Source: Comamonas koreensis (lineage in GTDB: Bacteria; Pseudomonadota; Gammaproteobacteria; Burkholderiales; Burkholderiaceae_C). Taken from it: 64,000 nt of DNA. Shown here piece after piece: positions 24,797 through 33,850 of this stretch. The notes beneath the pieces were generated by a model that saw nothing but the letters and a program-made list of their open reading frames with translations, did no database searches and had not been told where the DNA came from. The DNA lies in contig NZ_CP043575.1 in assembly GCF_014076495.1 (NCBI RefSeq), forward strand, positions 2,294,001 through 2,358,000, given 5' to 3'. The position numbers and the translations under genes are program-made. Numbering within the stretch: the stretch's first letter is position 1; each line of letters opens with the position of its first letter.

Positions 24797-26792
24797 GGCG
24801 GGCCAACAGTTGGGTACGTTCTTCTTCGGTGGCTGCTACTTCGCTTGCAGGGATGTAGTAGTCACGCTTGTAGTTGAAGGTGTGGATGATCGAAGCCAAC
24901 ACGATGCCGGCAAAGCTGATGCCTGCGATCCACCACATGTGCCAGATCATCGCGAAGCCGAAGACCAGGGCGATCATCGAGATCACGAAGCCGGCGCCGG
25001 TGTTCTTGGGCATGTGGATTTCCACGAAACCGTCGAGCTTGCGCTTGTAGCTGTGCTTCTTCATGTCCCACCAGGCGTCGCTGTCATGCACGGCTGGCGT
25101 GAAGGCGAAGTTGTACTGGGGAGGAGGCGACGAGGTGGCCCATTCCAGGGTACGGCCGTTCCAGCAGTCACCGGTCACATCACGCAGCTGGTCGCGCTTG
25201 AGGTAGCTGACGAACAACTGGATGAAGAAGCAGGCGATACCCAGCGCGATCAGCACGGCACCGAAGGCAGCGATGATGAAATAGATCTGCAGCGAGGTGT
25301 CTTCGTAGTGGTTGACGCGGCGGGTCACACCCATCAGACCCAGCACGTACAGCGGGGTGAACGCAACCCAGAAGCCGAAGAACCAGAACCAGAACGATGC
25401 CTTGCCCCAGAACTCGTCGAGGCGGTAGCCGAAGGCCTTGGGGTACCAGTAGTTGATACCGGCGAACACGGCAAACACGACGCCACCAATGATCACGTTG
25501 TGGAAGTGGGCGATCAGGAACAGCGAGTTGTGCAGCACGAAGTCAGCAGGCGGCACGGCCAGCAGCACACCGGTCATACCACCGATGGTGAAGGTCAGCA
25601 TGAAGCCCACGGTCCACAGCATGGGCACGGTGAACTTGATGCGGCCACGGTACATCGTGAACAGCCAGTTGAAGATCTTGGCGCCGGTCGGGATCGAGAT
25701 GATCATCGTCGTGATGCCGAAGAACGAGTTCACGCTGGCACCGGACCCCATGGTGAAGAAGTGGTGCAGCCACACCAGCCAGGACAGGATGGTGATACAC
25801 ACGGTCGCATACACCATCGAGGTGTAGCCGAACAGGCGCTTGCGCGAGAAGGTCGCAACGATTTCAGAGAACACACCGAACGCAGGCAGGATCAGGATGT
25901 AGACCTCTGGGTGGCCCCAGATCCAGATCAGGTTCACATACAGCATGGGGTTGCCGCCCAGCTCGTTGGTGAAGAAGTTGGTGCCGACGTAGCGGTCCAA
26001 GGTCATCAGCACCAGCACAGCGGTCAGGATCGGGAACGAAGCCACGATCAGCGCGTTGGTGCACAGCGAGGTCCAGGTGAAGATAGGCATCTTCATCAGG
26101 TTCATGCCAGGCGCGCGCATCTTGATGATGGTCACAATCAGGTTGATACCGGACAAGGTCGTCCCGACCCCGGCAATCTGCAGCGCCCAGATGTAGTAAT
26201 CCAGACCCACGCCCGGGTGGTATTCGCCCAGACCCGACAGGGCCAGCCAGCCCAGCGTGGAGAACTCACCGACGAACAGCGAGGCCATCACCAGCACGGC
26301 GCCGGAGGTGGTCATCCAGAAGCTGAAGTTGTTCAGGAACGGGAAGGCCACGTCACGCGCACCGATTTGCAGCGGCACCAGATAGTTCATCAGGCCGGTC
26401 ACAAAAGGCATGGCCACGAAGAAGATCATGATCACGCCGTGGGCGGTGAAGATCTGGTCATAGTGGTGCGGGGGCAGGTAGCCCATCGATTCACCGGCGG
26501 CCAGCGCCTGCTGGCCACGCATCATGATCGCGTCGGCAAAGCCGCGCAGGAACATGACCAGGCCCAGGATCATGTACATGATCCCGATGTTCTTGTGGTC
26601 GATGGAGCAGATCCAGTTCTTCCACAGCGGACCCCAAAGCTTGAACTTGGTGATACCGGCGACGACCACGAGGCCGCCCAGGACCACGGCGATGAAGGTC
26701 CACAACACGATGGGCTCATGCACCATCGGTATGTCATTCCATGTCAGCCGCCCGAGGAGCGGGTCATGGCTTACGTTTGTAGCTACGGACAT
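24789..26792 (-). CDS. cyoB: Cytochrome bo3 ubiquinol oxidase subunit I
   Basis: A 667-residue polytopic protein, the catalytic subunit carrying haem b, haem o3 and CuB. The CuB His and cross-linked Tyr are in [15 protein letters not shown], the further CuB His pair in [11 protein letters not shown], and haem ligands in [13 protein letters not shown]. The quinol-site residues of E. coli CyoB (Arg71, Asp75, His98, Gln101) are represented by [11 protein letters not shown] and [10 protein letters not shown], so it is a quinol oxidase and not a cytochrome c oxidase. Confidence 0.97.
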   Translation of the reverse strand: MSVATNVSHDPLLGRLTWNDIPMVHEPIVLWTFIAVVLGGLVVVAGITKFKLWGPLWKNWICSIDHKNIGIMYMILGLVMFLRGFADAIMMRGQQALAAGESMGYLPPHHYDQIFTAHGVIMIFFVAMPFVTGLMNYLVPLQIGARDVAFPFLNNFSFWMTTSGAVLVMASLFVGEFSTLGWLALSGLGEYHPGVGLDYYIWALQIAGVGTTLSGINLIVTIIKMRAPGMNLMKMPIFTWTSLCTNALIVASFPILTAVLVLMTLDRYVGTNFFTNELGGNPMLYVNLIWIWGHPEVYILILPAFGVFSEIVATFSRKRLFGYTSMVYATVCITILSWLVWLHHFFTMGSGASVNSFFGITTMIISIPTGAKIFNWLFTMYRGRIKFTVPMLWTVGFMLTFTIGGMTGVLLAVPPADFVLHNSLFLIAHFHNVIIGGVVFAVFAGINYWYPKAFGYRLDEFWGKASFWFWFFGFWVAFTPLYVLGLMGVTRRVNHYEDTSLQIYFIIAAFGAVLIALGIACFFIQLFVSYLKRDQLRDVTGDCWNGRTLEWATSSPPPQYNFAFTPAVHDSDAWWDMKKHSYKRKLDGFVEIHMPKNTGAGFVISMIALVFGFAMIWHMWWIAGISFAGIVLASIIHTFNYKRDYYIPASEVAATEEERTQLLARHV

Positions 26793-26822
26793 ATTGAGTC
26801 TCTTTGAAAATTCTCGATGGGG

Positions 26823-27878
26823 TTACTGCGCCACGGGGGTGCCAGGCGCTGGCTCGCCCAGGGAGGCGACCACGGCAGGGGCGTTGGCCACCGTGCACAC
26901 GTCGTCCTCAGGGATCAGCGAAACACTCTTGCCTGCAGCTGCACGGGCCTTCATGTTGGCCATCGCATCCTTGGCCATGATCTCGTCCATGCACATCTTG
27001 CCCGCTTCAACGCAGCGGTTGAGCACGGCGTGGTACAGGGTGCTATCGACGGTGCTGAACAGGCGCACAGGATCGCGCTCGCTGGGCTTTTCCAGCTTCA
27101 CGTATTCAGCACGGTCCAAGGTAGCGCCTTCGGTCTTGGCCTTTTGCACCCAGGCGTCGAAGTCACCATTGCTCAGGCCGTGGAACTTGAAGGTCATGCC
27201 GGCAAAGCCCGAGCCGCTGTAGTGCGAGCTCATGCCCTTGTACACGCCAGGCTTGTTGATCACGGCGTTCAACTGCGTCTGCATCGATGGCATGGCATAG
27301 ATCATGCCGGCCAGGTCAGGCACGTAGAAGGCGTTCATCGTGGTGGTGGCGGTCAGCTTGAAGCGGATCGGACGGTCCACGGGCGCAGCCAGCTCGTTGA
27401 TGGTGGCAATGCCTTGCTCGGGGTAGATGAACAGCCACTTCCAGTCCATGGCCACGACTTCGACTTCCAGCGGCTTGACGTCTGCAGCCAGTGGGCGGTT
27501 GGCGTCAATGCGGTCCAGAGGACGGTAGGGGTCGAGCTTGTGGGTGTAGATCCAGGTCAGGGCGCCCAGCGCGATGATGATCAGCAGAGGAACGGACCAG
27601 ATCACCAACTCCAGCACCGTCGAGTGGTGCCACTCGGGATCGTAGTCGGCGGGCTCATTGCTTTCGCGGTACTTGAACGCGAACAAGAGGATCAGCACGA
27701 TCACCGGAACGATGATGATCAGCATCAGCAACGTGGCGATGATCACCAGATTGCCGGACTGCGCCGCCACGTCACCCGCAGGGTTGAGAACGACGGTATT
27801 ACAGCCTGCAAGGCTGGCGGCAACCAGTAACGCCGCAACGAGCCGTGAGGGCCCGCGAAGTTTGTTGAGATCAGGCAT
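26823..27878 (-). CDS. cyoA: Cytochrome bo3 ubiquinol oxidase subunit II
   Basis: A 351-residue lipoprotein. The lipobox is LAGC after a hydrophobic stretch (LVAALLVAASLAGC). Two helices follow (about 42-68 and 86-107), then a cupredoxin domain. The Cys pair of CuA is absent, as expected for a quinol oxidase. ATG 27878 gives the lipoprotein signal; an upstream start would hide it. It is the first gene of cyoABCD-SURF1-regBA. A COX-aromatic-rich C-terminal tail extends from about 270. Confidence 0.95.
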   Translation of the reverse strand: MPDLNKLRGPSRLVAALLVAASLAGCNTVVLNPAGDVAAQSGNLVIIATLLMLIIIVPVIVLILLFAFKYRESNEPADYDPEWHHSTVLELVIWSVPLLIIIALGALTWIYTHKLDPYRPLDRIDANRPLAADVKPLEVEVVAMDWKWLFIYPEQGIATINELAAPVDRPIRFKLTATTTMNAFYVPDLAGMIYAMPSMQTQLNAVINKPGVYKGMSSHYSGSGFAGMTFKFHGLSNGDFDAWVQKAKTEGATLDRAEYVKLEKPSERDPVRLFSTVDSTLYHAVLNRCVEAGKMCMDEIMAKDAMANMKARAAAGKSVSLIPEDDVCTVANAPAVVASLGEPAPGTPVAQ

Positions 27879-27965
27879 GCGAAAGGGCACGGCTAGCGCG
27901 CTTAGGTATAAACATGGATTGCAAAATCCCCCCAAATGTAAATGCTAGAGGCAGGCCTGTCGATT

Positions 27966-27978
27966 GGACATTTTGTCC
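27966..27978. promoter_or_regulatory. Palindrome in the cyoA-MFS divergent promoter
   Basis: GGACA-TTT-TGTCC is a perfect 13-base palindrome, 88 bases upstream of cyoA and 88 bases upstream of the MFS gene. Its position halfway between the divergent starts suggests an operator. The regulator is unknown. Confidence 0.4.
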
Positions 27979-28065
27979 TACGCCCTCTCAGAAAGTACCC
28001 AGCTAGGCTCCTGGTAAAGGTACGGTCTCAGCAGGCCGGTAACAGCTTGAGGAAGGAGCTTTTGT

Positions 28066-29418
28066 ATGAGTAGTCTCGGTTACACAGCATCTCCTGTCGG
28101 CGGCACCCCCGGTGCTGATCCCCGTCCCCGTGCCCATTCTGAAGAAGATGTAACACCTGGCGAGATCGCGGTCGGGGTGATTATCGGCCGTTCGTCAGAG
28201 TATTTTGATTTTTTCGTATTTGGCATAGCGGCGGTCTTGGTCTTTCCAAGCGTCTTTTTTCCCAACTTTTCTCAGCTCAATGGCACGTTGCTGTCATTTG
28301 CGGTGTTTTCCATCGCTTTTGTCGCCAGACCGGTCGGCACCGCCATCTCGATGGCCATTCAGCGCCGCTGGGGACGTGCCGCCAAAATGACAGTGGCCCT
28401 GTTTTTACTGGGCGTTTCCACGGTTGGTATCGCCTTTTTACCCGGGTATGACGTACTGGGCCGCACCGCCATCTGGCTGCTGGCGCTGTTCCGCTTTGCC
28501 CAGGGTCTGGCGCTGGGCGGCTCCTGGGATGGGCTGCCGTCGCTGCTGGCGATGAACGCGCCGAGCAACCGCCGAGGCTGGTACGCGATGATCGGCCAGC
28601 TGGGCGCGCCACTGGGCTTTGTGCTGGCTGCCGGCCTGTTCGCCTACTTGTACAGCGCGCTGTCGAAGGCCGAGTTCCTCAGCTTTGGCTGGCGCTATCC
28701 GTTCTATGTCGCTTTTGCGGTGAACGTGGTGGCCCTGTTTGCCCGGCTGCAACTGGTGCTGGGCCAGACCTACACCCAGGCGATGCAGGAGCGCGAGCTG
28801 GAACCCGTCAGCGTCACCCGCCTGATCGACGAGGAGGGCAGCCATGTGGCGATCGGCGCTTTTGCCGCGCTGGCCAGCTTTGCGCTGTTCCACCTGGTCA
28901 CCGTGTTTCCGCTTTCCTGGATTTCGCTCTATTCGGACCAGCCCATCACCCATGTGCTGGGGGTGCAGATTCTGGGGGCCTTCTGCGCGGCGCTGGCCAT
29001 TGTGGCCTCGGGCAAGCTGGCAGACAGTTTTGGCCGGCGCAATACCCTGGGCGCGATGGCGGTGCTGATTGCGCTGTTCAGCCTGGCTACGCCCAAGCTG
29101 CTGTCCAGTGGCGTGACCGGTAACAATATCTTCATCATCGTCGGCTTTGTGCTGCTGGGCCTGTCCTACGGCCAGTCGTCCGGCACGGTCACCGCCAACT
29201 TCTCGGCGCGCTATCGTTACACCGGCGCGGCACTGTCTACCGACATGGCCTGGCTGGTGGGCGCGGCCTTTGCACCGCTGGTGGCGCTGGGCTTGTCAGC
29301 CAAGTTCGGCCTGATCGCTGTGTGCCTTTATCTGCTGTCGGGTGCCGTCTGTACCTTGGCGGCCCTGGGCATCAACCGTGCACTGGAGTCGCGCGAAAGC
29401 GCCGAGGCCAGCACCTGA
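28066..29418 (+). CDS. MFS transporter, metabolite:H+ symporter (MHS) type
   Basis: A 450-residue permease with twelve helices. MHS-type features include SSEYFDFFVFGIAAVLVFPSV in helix 1, VARPVGTAISMAIQRRWGRA in the 2-3 loop, and RFAQGLALGGSWDG. GGAAGGAG lies seven bases before ATG. The family moves organic acids and related solutes with protons; the substrate cannot be assigned. It is divergent from cyoA and ends at a bidirectional terminator. Confidence 0.85.
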   Translation: MSSLGYTASPVGGTPGADPRPRAHSEEDVTPGEIAVGVIIGRSSEYFDFFVFGIAAVLVFPSVFFPNFSQLNGTLLSFAVFSIAFVARPVGTAISMAIQRRWGRAAKMTVALFLLGVSTVGIAFLPGYDVLGRTAIWLLALFRFAQGLALGGSWDGLPSLLAMNAPSNRRGWYAMIGQLGAPLGFVLAAGLFAYLYSALSKAEFLSFGWRYPFYVAFAVNVVALFARLQLVLGQTYTQAMQERELEPVSVTRLIDEEGSHVAIGAFAALASFALFHLVTVFPLSWISLYSDQPITHVLGVQILGAFCAALAIVASGKLADSFGRRNTLGAMAVLIALFSLATPKLLSSGVTGNNIFIIVGFVLLGLSYGQSSGTVTANFSARYRYTGAALSTDMAWLVGAAFAPLVALGLSAKFGLIAVCLYLLSGAVCTLAALGINRALESRESAEAST

Positions 29419-29491
29419 CCGGTTTTATCAAGGGACTGCCCATTGCGGACAGCCGGGACGAAGGATTGACCTGAGCTCCTGGGCCTTGGTG

Positions 29492-29529
29492 AAAAAAAAG
29501 CTGCAGAGCTTGGCTTCTGCAGCTTTTTT
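29492..29529. terminator. Bidirectional rho-independent terminator between the MFS gene and rlhA
   Basis: AAAGCTGCAGA and TCTGCAGCTTT form a perfect stem with A- and T-runs on the two flanks, so it works on both strands. It lies between convergent genes. Confidence 0.92.
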
Positions 29530-29552
29530 CTTGATGCGGGCGGCTGGCCTGC

Positions 29553-31556
29553 TCAAGTACGCACCACCGCAGGCCTGGTGCGGTAGAACTGCATTGGGAA
29601 CTCCTGCATCTCCTTGGCATGCTGGTTGATGACCGAGCGCTTCATCTTGCCGACCACATGCATCTCGCAGGGCTTGCAGTCAAAGCGCAGGGTCAGCTTT
29701 TCCTTGCCATTGATCAGCTGCAGGGGCTCGGCCTTGATGGTGCCCTTGACGCCGATGACGCCCTTGGCCTGCTTGGGGCACAGGCTCATCGAGAAGCGCA
29801 CGCAGTGCTTGGTGATCATCAGCGAGACTTCGCCTTCCTCTTCCTTGCTCTCGTAGGCCGCGTCGATCACCTTGACGCCATGCTTCACATAGAAGTCATG
29901 CGCCTTCTGGTTGAACACATTGGACAGATAGGTCAGCGTGTCCTCCGGGAAGGGCGCGGGTGGCTCCACCGGTAGCGCGCGCGGCAGGCGCACAAAGCCG
30001 GCCTCGCGGGCGGCTTCGAGCGCAGCCACGGCATCGCGGCGCAGCTGGTTCAGTGCGGATGCCGGGATGAACCAGGGCTGGTCCAGTTTCAGGCTGATGT
30101 CGTGCACCGAGAAAATGGTGGCGCCAAAGCGGCCCAGCTGGTCGCGCAGGGTGGCCTCGGCCCGCTCGCTGTCGGTGGCGGCTTGGTGCGGCTGCACCAG
30201 GCTCGCGCTGCCGACAAAGCCGTCGTCATCGGTCAAGGTCAATGCAAAGCCGTCCGGGGTTTGGCTCAGCTGGGCCCACAGGCCAATGCGGCGCTCGCTG
30301 GATTTCTTGTCCAGGGTGCGCACCCAGGCCATGTCGCGGTTGCGGTTCACTTCCAGGCCCTTGCGCAGGTCCTTGAAGCCGGCGATCGGGTCCTTGGGGA
30401 ACACACGCCACAGCGATTTCTTTGCATCTACGGACTCGGCGCGGTTGATCTGCATGCCAACCAGTTCTTTTTGCAGGTCGTAGTAGCACAGGCCGTCGCC
30501 GTTGTGCAGCACGGTGTCGCCGCTGGAGGCTTCTAGCTCGACAAAGTTCTCCCCCACCTTCGTGACCCAGCCGATCGCGCGGCCCGGGGTCTTGGGGGTG
30601 TCAAAGGCGCCAATATCGTCCTTGCGGCCGTTGACAAAGTAATCGGTGAACTCGCGGTTGAAGTTCTGGTCCGGATCGGGCGTGAAGCTGAAGTTGGTCC
30701 GGCCCGAGGACGAGCGCGCCAGTGGCGCCTCGGAGAACTCGCGCTCTTCGATGATCTCGTCGAGCAGCTTGCGGTAGTGGGCGGTGATGTTCTTCACATA
30801 GCCCATGTCCTTGTAGCGCCCCTCGATCTTGAAGCTGCGCACCCCTGCATCGATCAGTGCGCGCAGGTTGTCGCTCTGGTTGTTGTCCTTCATCGACAGC
30901 ACATGCTTTTCATGCGCAATGATGCGGCCCTGGGCGTCCAGCACCTCATAGGGCAGGCGGCAGGCCTGGTTGCAATCGCCCCGGTTGGCGCTGCGGCCGG
31001 TGTGGGCGTGGGTGATGTAGCACTGGCCCGAGTAGGCCACGCACAAGGCGCCATGCACAAAGAACTCAATCGTCGTGCGGGCCGGGTCGGTGGCGGCGCG
31101 CACGGCGGCGATCTGTTGCAGATCCAGCTCACGCGCCACCACGATCTGCGACAGGCCGGCATCCTGCAGAAAGCGGGCTTTCTCGGGTGTGCGGATATCG
31201 CTTTGGGTCGAGGCATGCAACTGGATCGGGGGCAGGTCCAGCTCCAGCAGGCCCATGTCCTGGATGATCAGCGCGTCCGCCCCGGCCTCGTAGACCTGCC
31301 AGGCCATCTGGCGCGCGCCTTCCAACTCATCGTCGCGCAAGATGGTGTTGAGCGTGATGAAGATGCGGCTGCCAAAGCGGTGCGCATGTTTGATCAGGCG
31401 CTCCAGGTCGCGGATGTCATTGCCCGCCGTGGCGCGCGCGCCAAAGGCCGGCCCTCCGATATAGACGGCATCGGCGCCATGGTTGATCGCTTCAATCCCG
31501 ATATCGGCATCGCGGGCCGGGGAGAGCAGTTCGAGCTGGTGGGGCAGGAGGGACAT
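29553..31556 (-). CDS. rlhA: U32 family 23S rRNA C2501 hydroxylation protein
   Basis: A 667-residue U32-family protein. The N-terminal TIM-barrel part starts LELLSPARDADIGIEAINHG and contains FFVHGALCVAYSGQCY and RGDCNQACRLPY, with the cysteines of an iron-sulfur cluster. The C-terminal part has FDCKPCEMHVVGKMK. RlhA (YdcP) of E. coli, about 650 residues, is needed for hydroxylation of 23S rRNA cytidine 2501. It is called a peptidase by family name only. It is monocistronic. Confidence 0.88.
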   Translation of the reverse strand: MSLLPHQLELLSPARDADIGIEAINHGADAVYIGGPAFGARATAGNDIRDLERLIKHAHRFGSRIFITLNTILRDDELEGARQMAWQVYEAGADALIIQDMGLLELDLPPIQLHASTQSDIRTPEKARFLQDAGLSQIVVARELDLQQIAAVRAATDPARTTIEFFVHGALCVAYSGQCYITHAHTGRSANRGDCNQACRLPYEVLDAQGRIIAHEKHVLSMKDNNQSDNLRALIDAGVRSFKIEGRYKDMGYVKNITAHYRKLLDEIIEEREFSEAPLARSSSGRTNFSFTPDPDQNFNREFTDYFVNGRKDDIGAFDTPKTPGRAIGWVTKVGENFVELEASSGDTVLHNGDGLCYYDLQKELVGMQINRAESVDAKKSLWRVFPKDPIAGFKDLRKGLEVNRNRDMAWVRTLDKKSSERRIGLWAQLSQTPDGFALTLTDDDGFVGSASLVQPHQAATDSERAEATLRDQLGRFGATIFSVHDISLKLDQPWFIPASALNQLRRDAVAALEAAREAGFVRLPRALPVEPPAPFPEDTLTYLSNVFNQKAHDFYVKHGVKVIDAAYESKEEEGEVSLMITKHCVRFSMSLCPKQAKGVIGVKGTIKAEPLQLINGKEKLTLRFDCKPCEMHVVGKMKRSVINQHAKEMQEFPMQFYRTRPAVVRT

Positions 31557-31671
31557 AGGGGCAGGATTATCTCAGGTCGCTGCAGGAGGGCCGCTGCGCT
31601 CGGAGATAAGCTGACTGCAGTGCCAGCCCAAGCACCATGCAGACCCGGTTTAGTCCTTGGGTCAGCCCGGT

Positions 31672-32400
31672 TCAGCCGCGCGGGCTGAAGGTGCGCGGAA
31701 ACACCACCGGCGCGCTGCGGTCGGCCAGGCGGTAGCCCATGGCCGGGCGGTTGGAGGGCCCCTCGACATGCCCAGCCTCCTGCAAAAATTGCGCTGCCAG
31801 CATGCGGGTGCGAAAGCCGCTCTTGTCTACCGGCCGTCCCAGCACTGTCTCGTACACCTGTTGGAGCTGGGGCAGGGTAAAGGGCTCGGGCAGCAAAAAG
31901 GCGGGCAGAGAGGTGTACTCGACCTTGCCGCGCAGTCGCTCGGCGGCAGCGCGCAGGATCTCGCTGTGGTCAAAGGCGAGAGGGGGGCCATCGCAGATGG
32001 CATCGACCTCGAACCAGGCCACATCGGCCGCATTAGCGCCCTTGGCCAAGGTCAAGGGCTGCGCAGCTATCAACGCAAAGTAGACATGGGTGGCCGACCA
32101 GCCACGCGGGTCCCGGCTGCGCCCGCCCCAGCTGCCCAGCTGCTCCAGGTAGGGGCTGGCGACATTGGTCTTCTCGCGCAGCTTGCGGTTGGCGCAGGCC
32201 TGCAGATCGCTGTCCTGCGCTACGTCGACAAAGCCCCCAGGCAGCGCCCACCGCCCGGGGAAGGGCTCGGAGCTTGAGACCGGCCGCTGCACCAGCAAGA
32301 CCTTCAAGGCCCCGTCCACCACGCTGAAAATCACCACATCCACGGTGGTATAGGGCCGTACAAAATCAACGGGTTGGTGGCTGGCAGCGGTGGAGGCCAT
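31672..32400 (-). CDS. NrtR-like Nudix/winged-helix transcriptional regulator with degenerate Nudix box
   Basis: A 242-residue protein. Residues 15-140 are a Nudix domain (WALPGGFVD at 51-59) and 145-235 match the NrtR winged helix (LAFDHSEILRAAAERLRGK, FTLPQLQQVYETVLGRPVDK). The Nudix box is degenerate: the Glu after GGFVDVA is Gln62, and the REUxEExG part reads RKLREKTN (72-79), so two or more metal-binding Glu are lost. This fits an ADP-ribose-sensing repressor without hydrolase activity. ATG 32400 follows AAGG. It is divergent from the kptA operon across two palindromes. Confidence 0.85.
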   Translation of the reverse strand: MASTAASHQPVDFVRPYTTVDVVIFSVVDGALKVLLVQRPVSSSEPFPGRWALPGGFVDVAQDSDLQACANRKLREKTNVASPYLEQLGSWGGRSRDPRGWSATHVYFALIAAQPLTLAKGANAADVAWFEVDAICDGPPLAFDHSEILRAAAERLRGKVEYTSLPAFLLPEPFTLPQLQQVYETVLGRPVDKSGFRTRMLAAQFLQEAGHVEGPSNRPAMGYRLADRSAPVVFPRTFSPRG

Positions 32401-32426
32401 AGAAAAACCTTGACGGATAGGAAAGC

Positions 32427-32445
32427 GAGTTGTATTGTACAACTC
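32427..32445. promoter_or_regulatory. Putative NrtR-like operator, site 1
   Basis: GAGTTGTA-TTG-TACAACTC, a perfect eight-base inverted repeat with a three-base spacer. It is 27 bases upstream of the regulator start and its centre (32436) is 23 bases, about two helical turns, from that of site 2. Confidence 0.7.
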
Positions 32446-32448
32446 ATT

Positions 32449-32469
32449 TAAGTTGCTCAATACAACTTA
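32449..32469. promoter_or_regulatory. Putative NrtR-like operator, site 2
   Basis: TAAGTTG-N7-CAACTTA, a perfect seven-base inverted repeat. Its arms share AGTTG/CAACT with site 1, so the same dimer should bind both. It lies about 70 bases upstream of kptA. Confidence 0.65.
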
Positions 32470-32539
32470 CAGTCTGAAGGTGTGGTGCAGGCTGGACGAC
32501 TGCACTCTAATAGATGCATAACTACAAAAAGGATAGATG

Positions 32540-33130
32540 ATGACTTTTGAACAACCAACCAAAGACACCCCGGTCGGCGAGCAGTCCACCACCATGACCC
32601 GCCGCAGCAAGCTGCTCAGCCTGGTGCTGCGCCACAGCCCGCAGACCATTGGCCTTGAGCTTGACGAGGCCGGCTGGGCGCATACGGACGAACTGCTCGC
32701 CTGCCTGGCCCGCAGTGGCAAAGCCATGAGCCCGGTGCAATTGCAGGCAGTGGTGGCAAGCTGCGCCAAGCAGCGCTTTGCCTTCAGCGAGGACGGCAAG
32801 CGCATCCGTGCCAACCAGGGGCATTCGGTAACCATCGAGCTGCAATTGGTCCCCAGCACCCCACCGGATGCGCTCTACCACGGCACGGCAACCCGTTTTC
32901 TTGACGCGATCCTGGCGCAAGGCTTGCAACGCCAAAAGCGCCACCATGTTCACCTGTCCGCCAGCATCGAGACGGCTGGCGCAGTTGGGCGGCGCCACGG
33001 CAAGCTGGCCTTGCTGCGGGTGGATGCGGCGGGCATGGTCGCCAATGGCCATGTGTTCTATTGCTCGGACAATGGTGTCTGGTTGACCGACGCCGTGCCC
33101 GTGACCTACCTGCAGAGGCTGGACGAATGA
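32540..33130 (+). CDS. kptA: RNA 2'-phosphotransferase KptA/Tpt1
   Basis: A 196-residue KptA/Tpt1 enzyme. It transfers an internal RNA 2'-phosphate to NAD+, releasing nicotinamide and ADP-ribose 1'',2''-cyclic phosphate. All four catalytic residues are present: R31-H32 (LVLRHSP), R90 (IRANQGHS) and R134 (RHHVHLS); LYHGT at 112-116 is also conserved. Bacteria lack the splicing pathway that makes the usual substrate, so the target is open. ATG 32540 has AAGGA six bases upstream; ATG 32537 is possible. The stop overlaps the HAD gene (ATGA). It is the first gene of the operon behind two operators. Confidence 0.93.
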   Translation: MTFEQPTKDTPVGEQSTTMTRRSKLLSLVLRHSPQTIGLELDEAGWAHTDELLACLARSGKAMSPVQLQAVVASCAKQRFAFSEDGKRIRANQGHSVTIELQLVPSTPPDALYHGTATRFLDAILAQGLQRQKRHHVHLSASIETAGAVGRRHGKLALLRVDAAGMVANGHVFYCSDNGVWLTDAVPVTYLQRLDE

Positions 33131-33741
33131 GCGGCCATCGCGTATTGGCGCTGGATGCCGATGGCGTGCTGCTCGACTACAACCTGGCCTATGCCACTGC
33201 CTGGCGGCGTGCTTTTGGCCGCTACCCTGACTTGCGCAACCCCCATGCCTACTGGGCGGCAGACCGCTGGGATGTGGAGCGGCTGAGCGGCGAGGCGCTG
33301 CACCGGTTTCGCGCAGGCTTTGATGCGCAGTTCTGGTCCGCCCTGCCTGCCGTACCCGGTGCGCTCGCGGCATGCCAGCAACTGGAGGCCGCCGGCTTTG
33401 AGCTGGTGTGCCTGACTGCTCTGCAGCCCCATTTTGCCCAGGCACGGCTTGGCAACCTGCAGGCCCTCGGCTTTCCGATTGGGCGGGTGATTGCGACTGG
33501 TAGCGATGCCAGTGGCGGCAGCCCCAAAGCCGCAGCGCTGGCCCAGCTTAAGCCGCTGGCCTTGGTGGATGACTATCTACCGAACTTTGCAGGGTTGCCC
33601 GAAGGCATCTATGGCGCACTGGTACTGCGCGAACCCGATGGCAGCCCCAACTGCGGACCGGCACTGCAACAACTGCATTCCACCCATGCCAGCCTGGCCG
33701 CGTTTGCGCACTCGTGGCTGGCTCAGAGACAAGAGAACTGA
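33127..33741 (+). CDS. HAD superfamily hydrolase
   Basis: A 204-residue HAD phosphatase. Motif I is ALDADGVLLD (Asp10, Asp12), motif II is CLTALQ, a Lys lies in GGSPKAAA, and motif IV is ALVDDY. The cap is C1-like and small. The start overlaps the kptA stop. Placement between kptA and an ADP-ribosylglycohydrolase suggests a phosphorylated ADP-ribose or sugar phosphate as substrate; this is inference from context. Confidence 0.88.
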   Translation: MSGHRVLALDADGVLLDYNLAYATAWRRAFGRYPDLRNPHAYWAADRWDVERLSGEALHRFRAGFDAQFWSALPAVPGALAACQQLEAAGFELVCLTALQPHFAQARLGNLQALGFPIGRVIATGSDASGGSPKAAALAQLKPLALVDDYLPNFAGLPEGIYGALVLREPDGSPNCGPALQQLHSTHASLAAFAHSWLAQRQEN

Positions 33742-33742
33742 T

Positions 33743-33850
33743 ATGAAACACACCAACCACGTCCAACTGCCTGCGTTGGCGCGGCGCGCAGATAGCGTAG
33801 ATGCGTTCGTCATGTTGGCGCGCGCGCAGCTGCCCACCGGAGGCCAGTGA
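33743..33850 (+). CDS. 35-residue small ORF between the HAD and DraG genes
   Basis: ATG 33743 stands directly behind the HAD stop, and its own TGA overlaps the ATG of the DraG gene (TGATG). The peptide begins MKHTNHVQLPALARR and has no membrane segment. A weak ribosome site (AAGAGA) precedes it. It may be a real coupling ORF or a remnant of a lost gene. I do not recognise it. Confidence 0.4.
   Translation: MKHTNHVQLPALARRADSVDAFVMLARAQLPTGGQ

Noticed and set aside
22799..24877. 692-codon plus-strand frame opposite SURF1, cyoD and cyoC
   Set aside because: It runs antisense across three well-identified genes and has no recognisable domain.
24795..26807. 670-codon plus-strand open frame opposite cyoB
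   Set aside because: Mirror of cyoB. The His/Asp/Gln-rich composition is that of a complement of membrane-protein codons.
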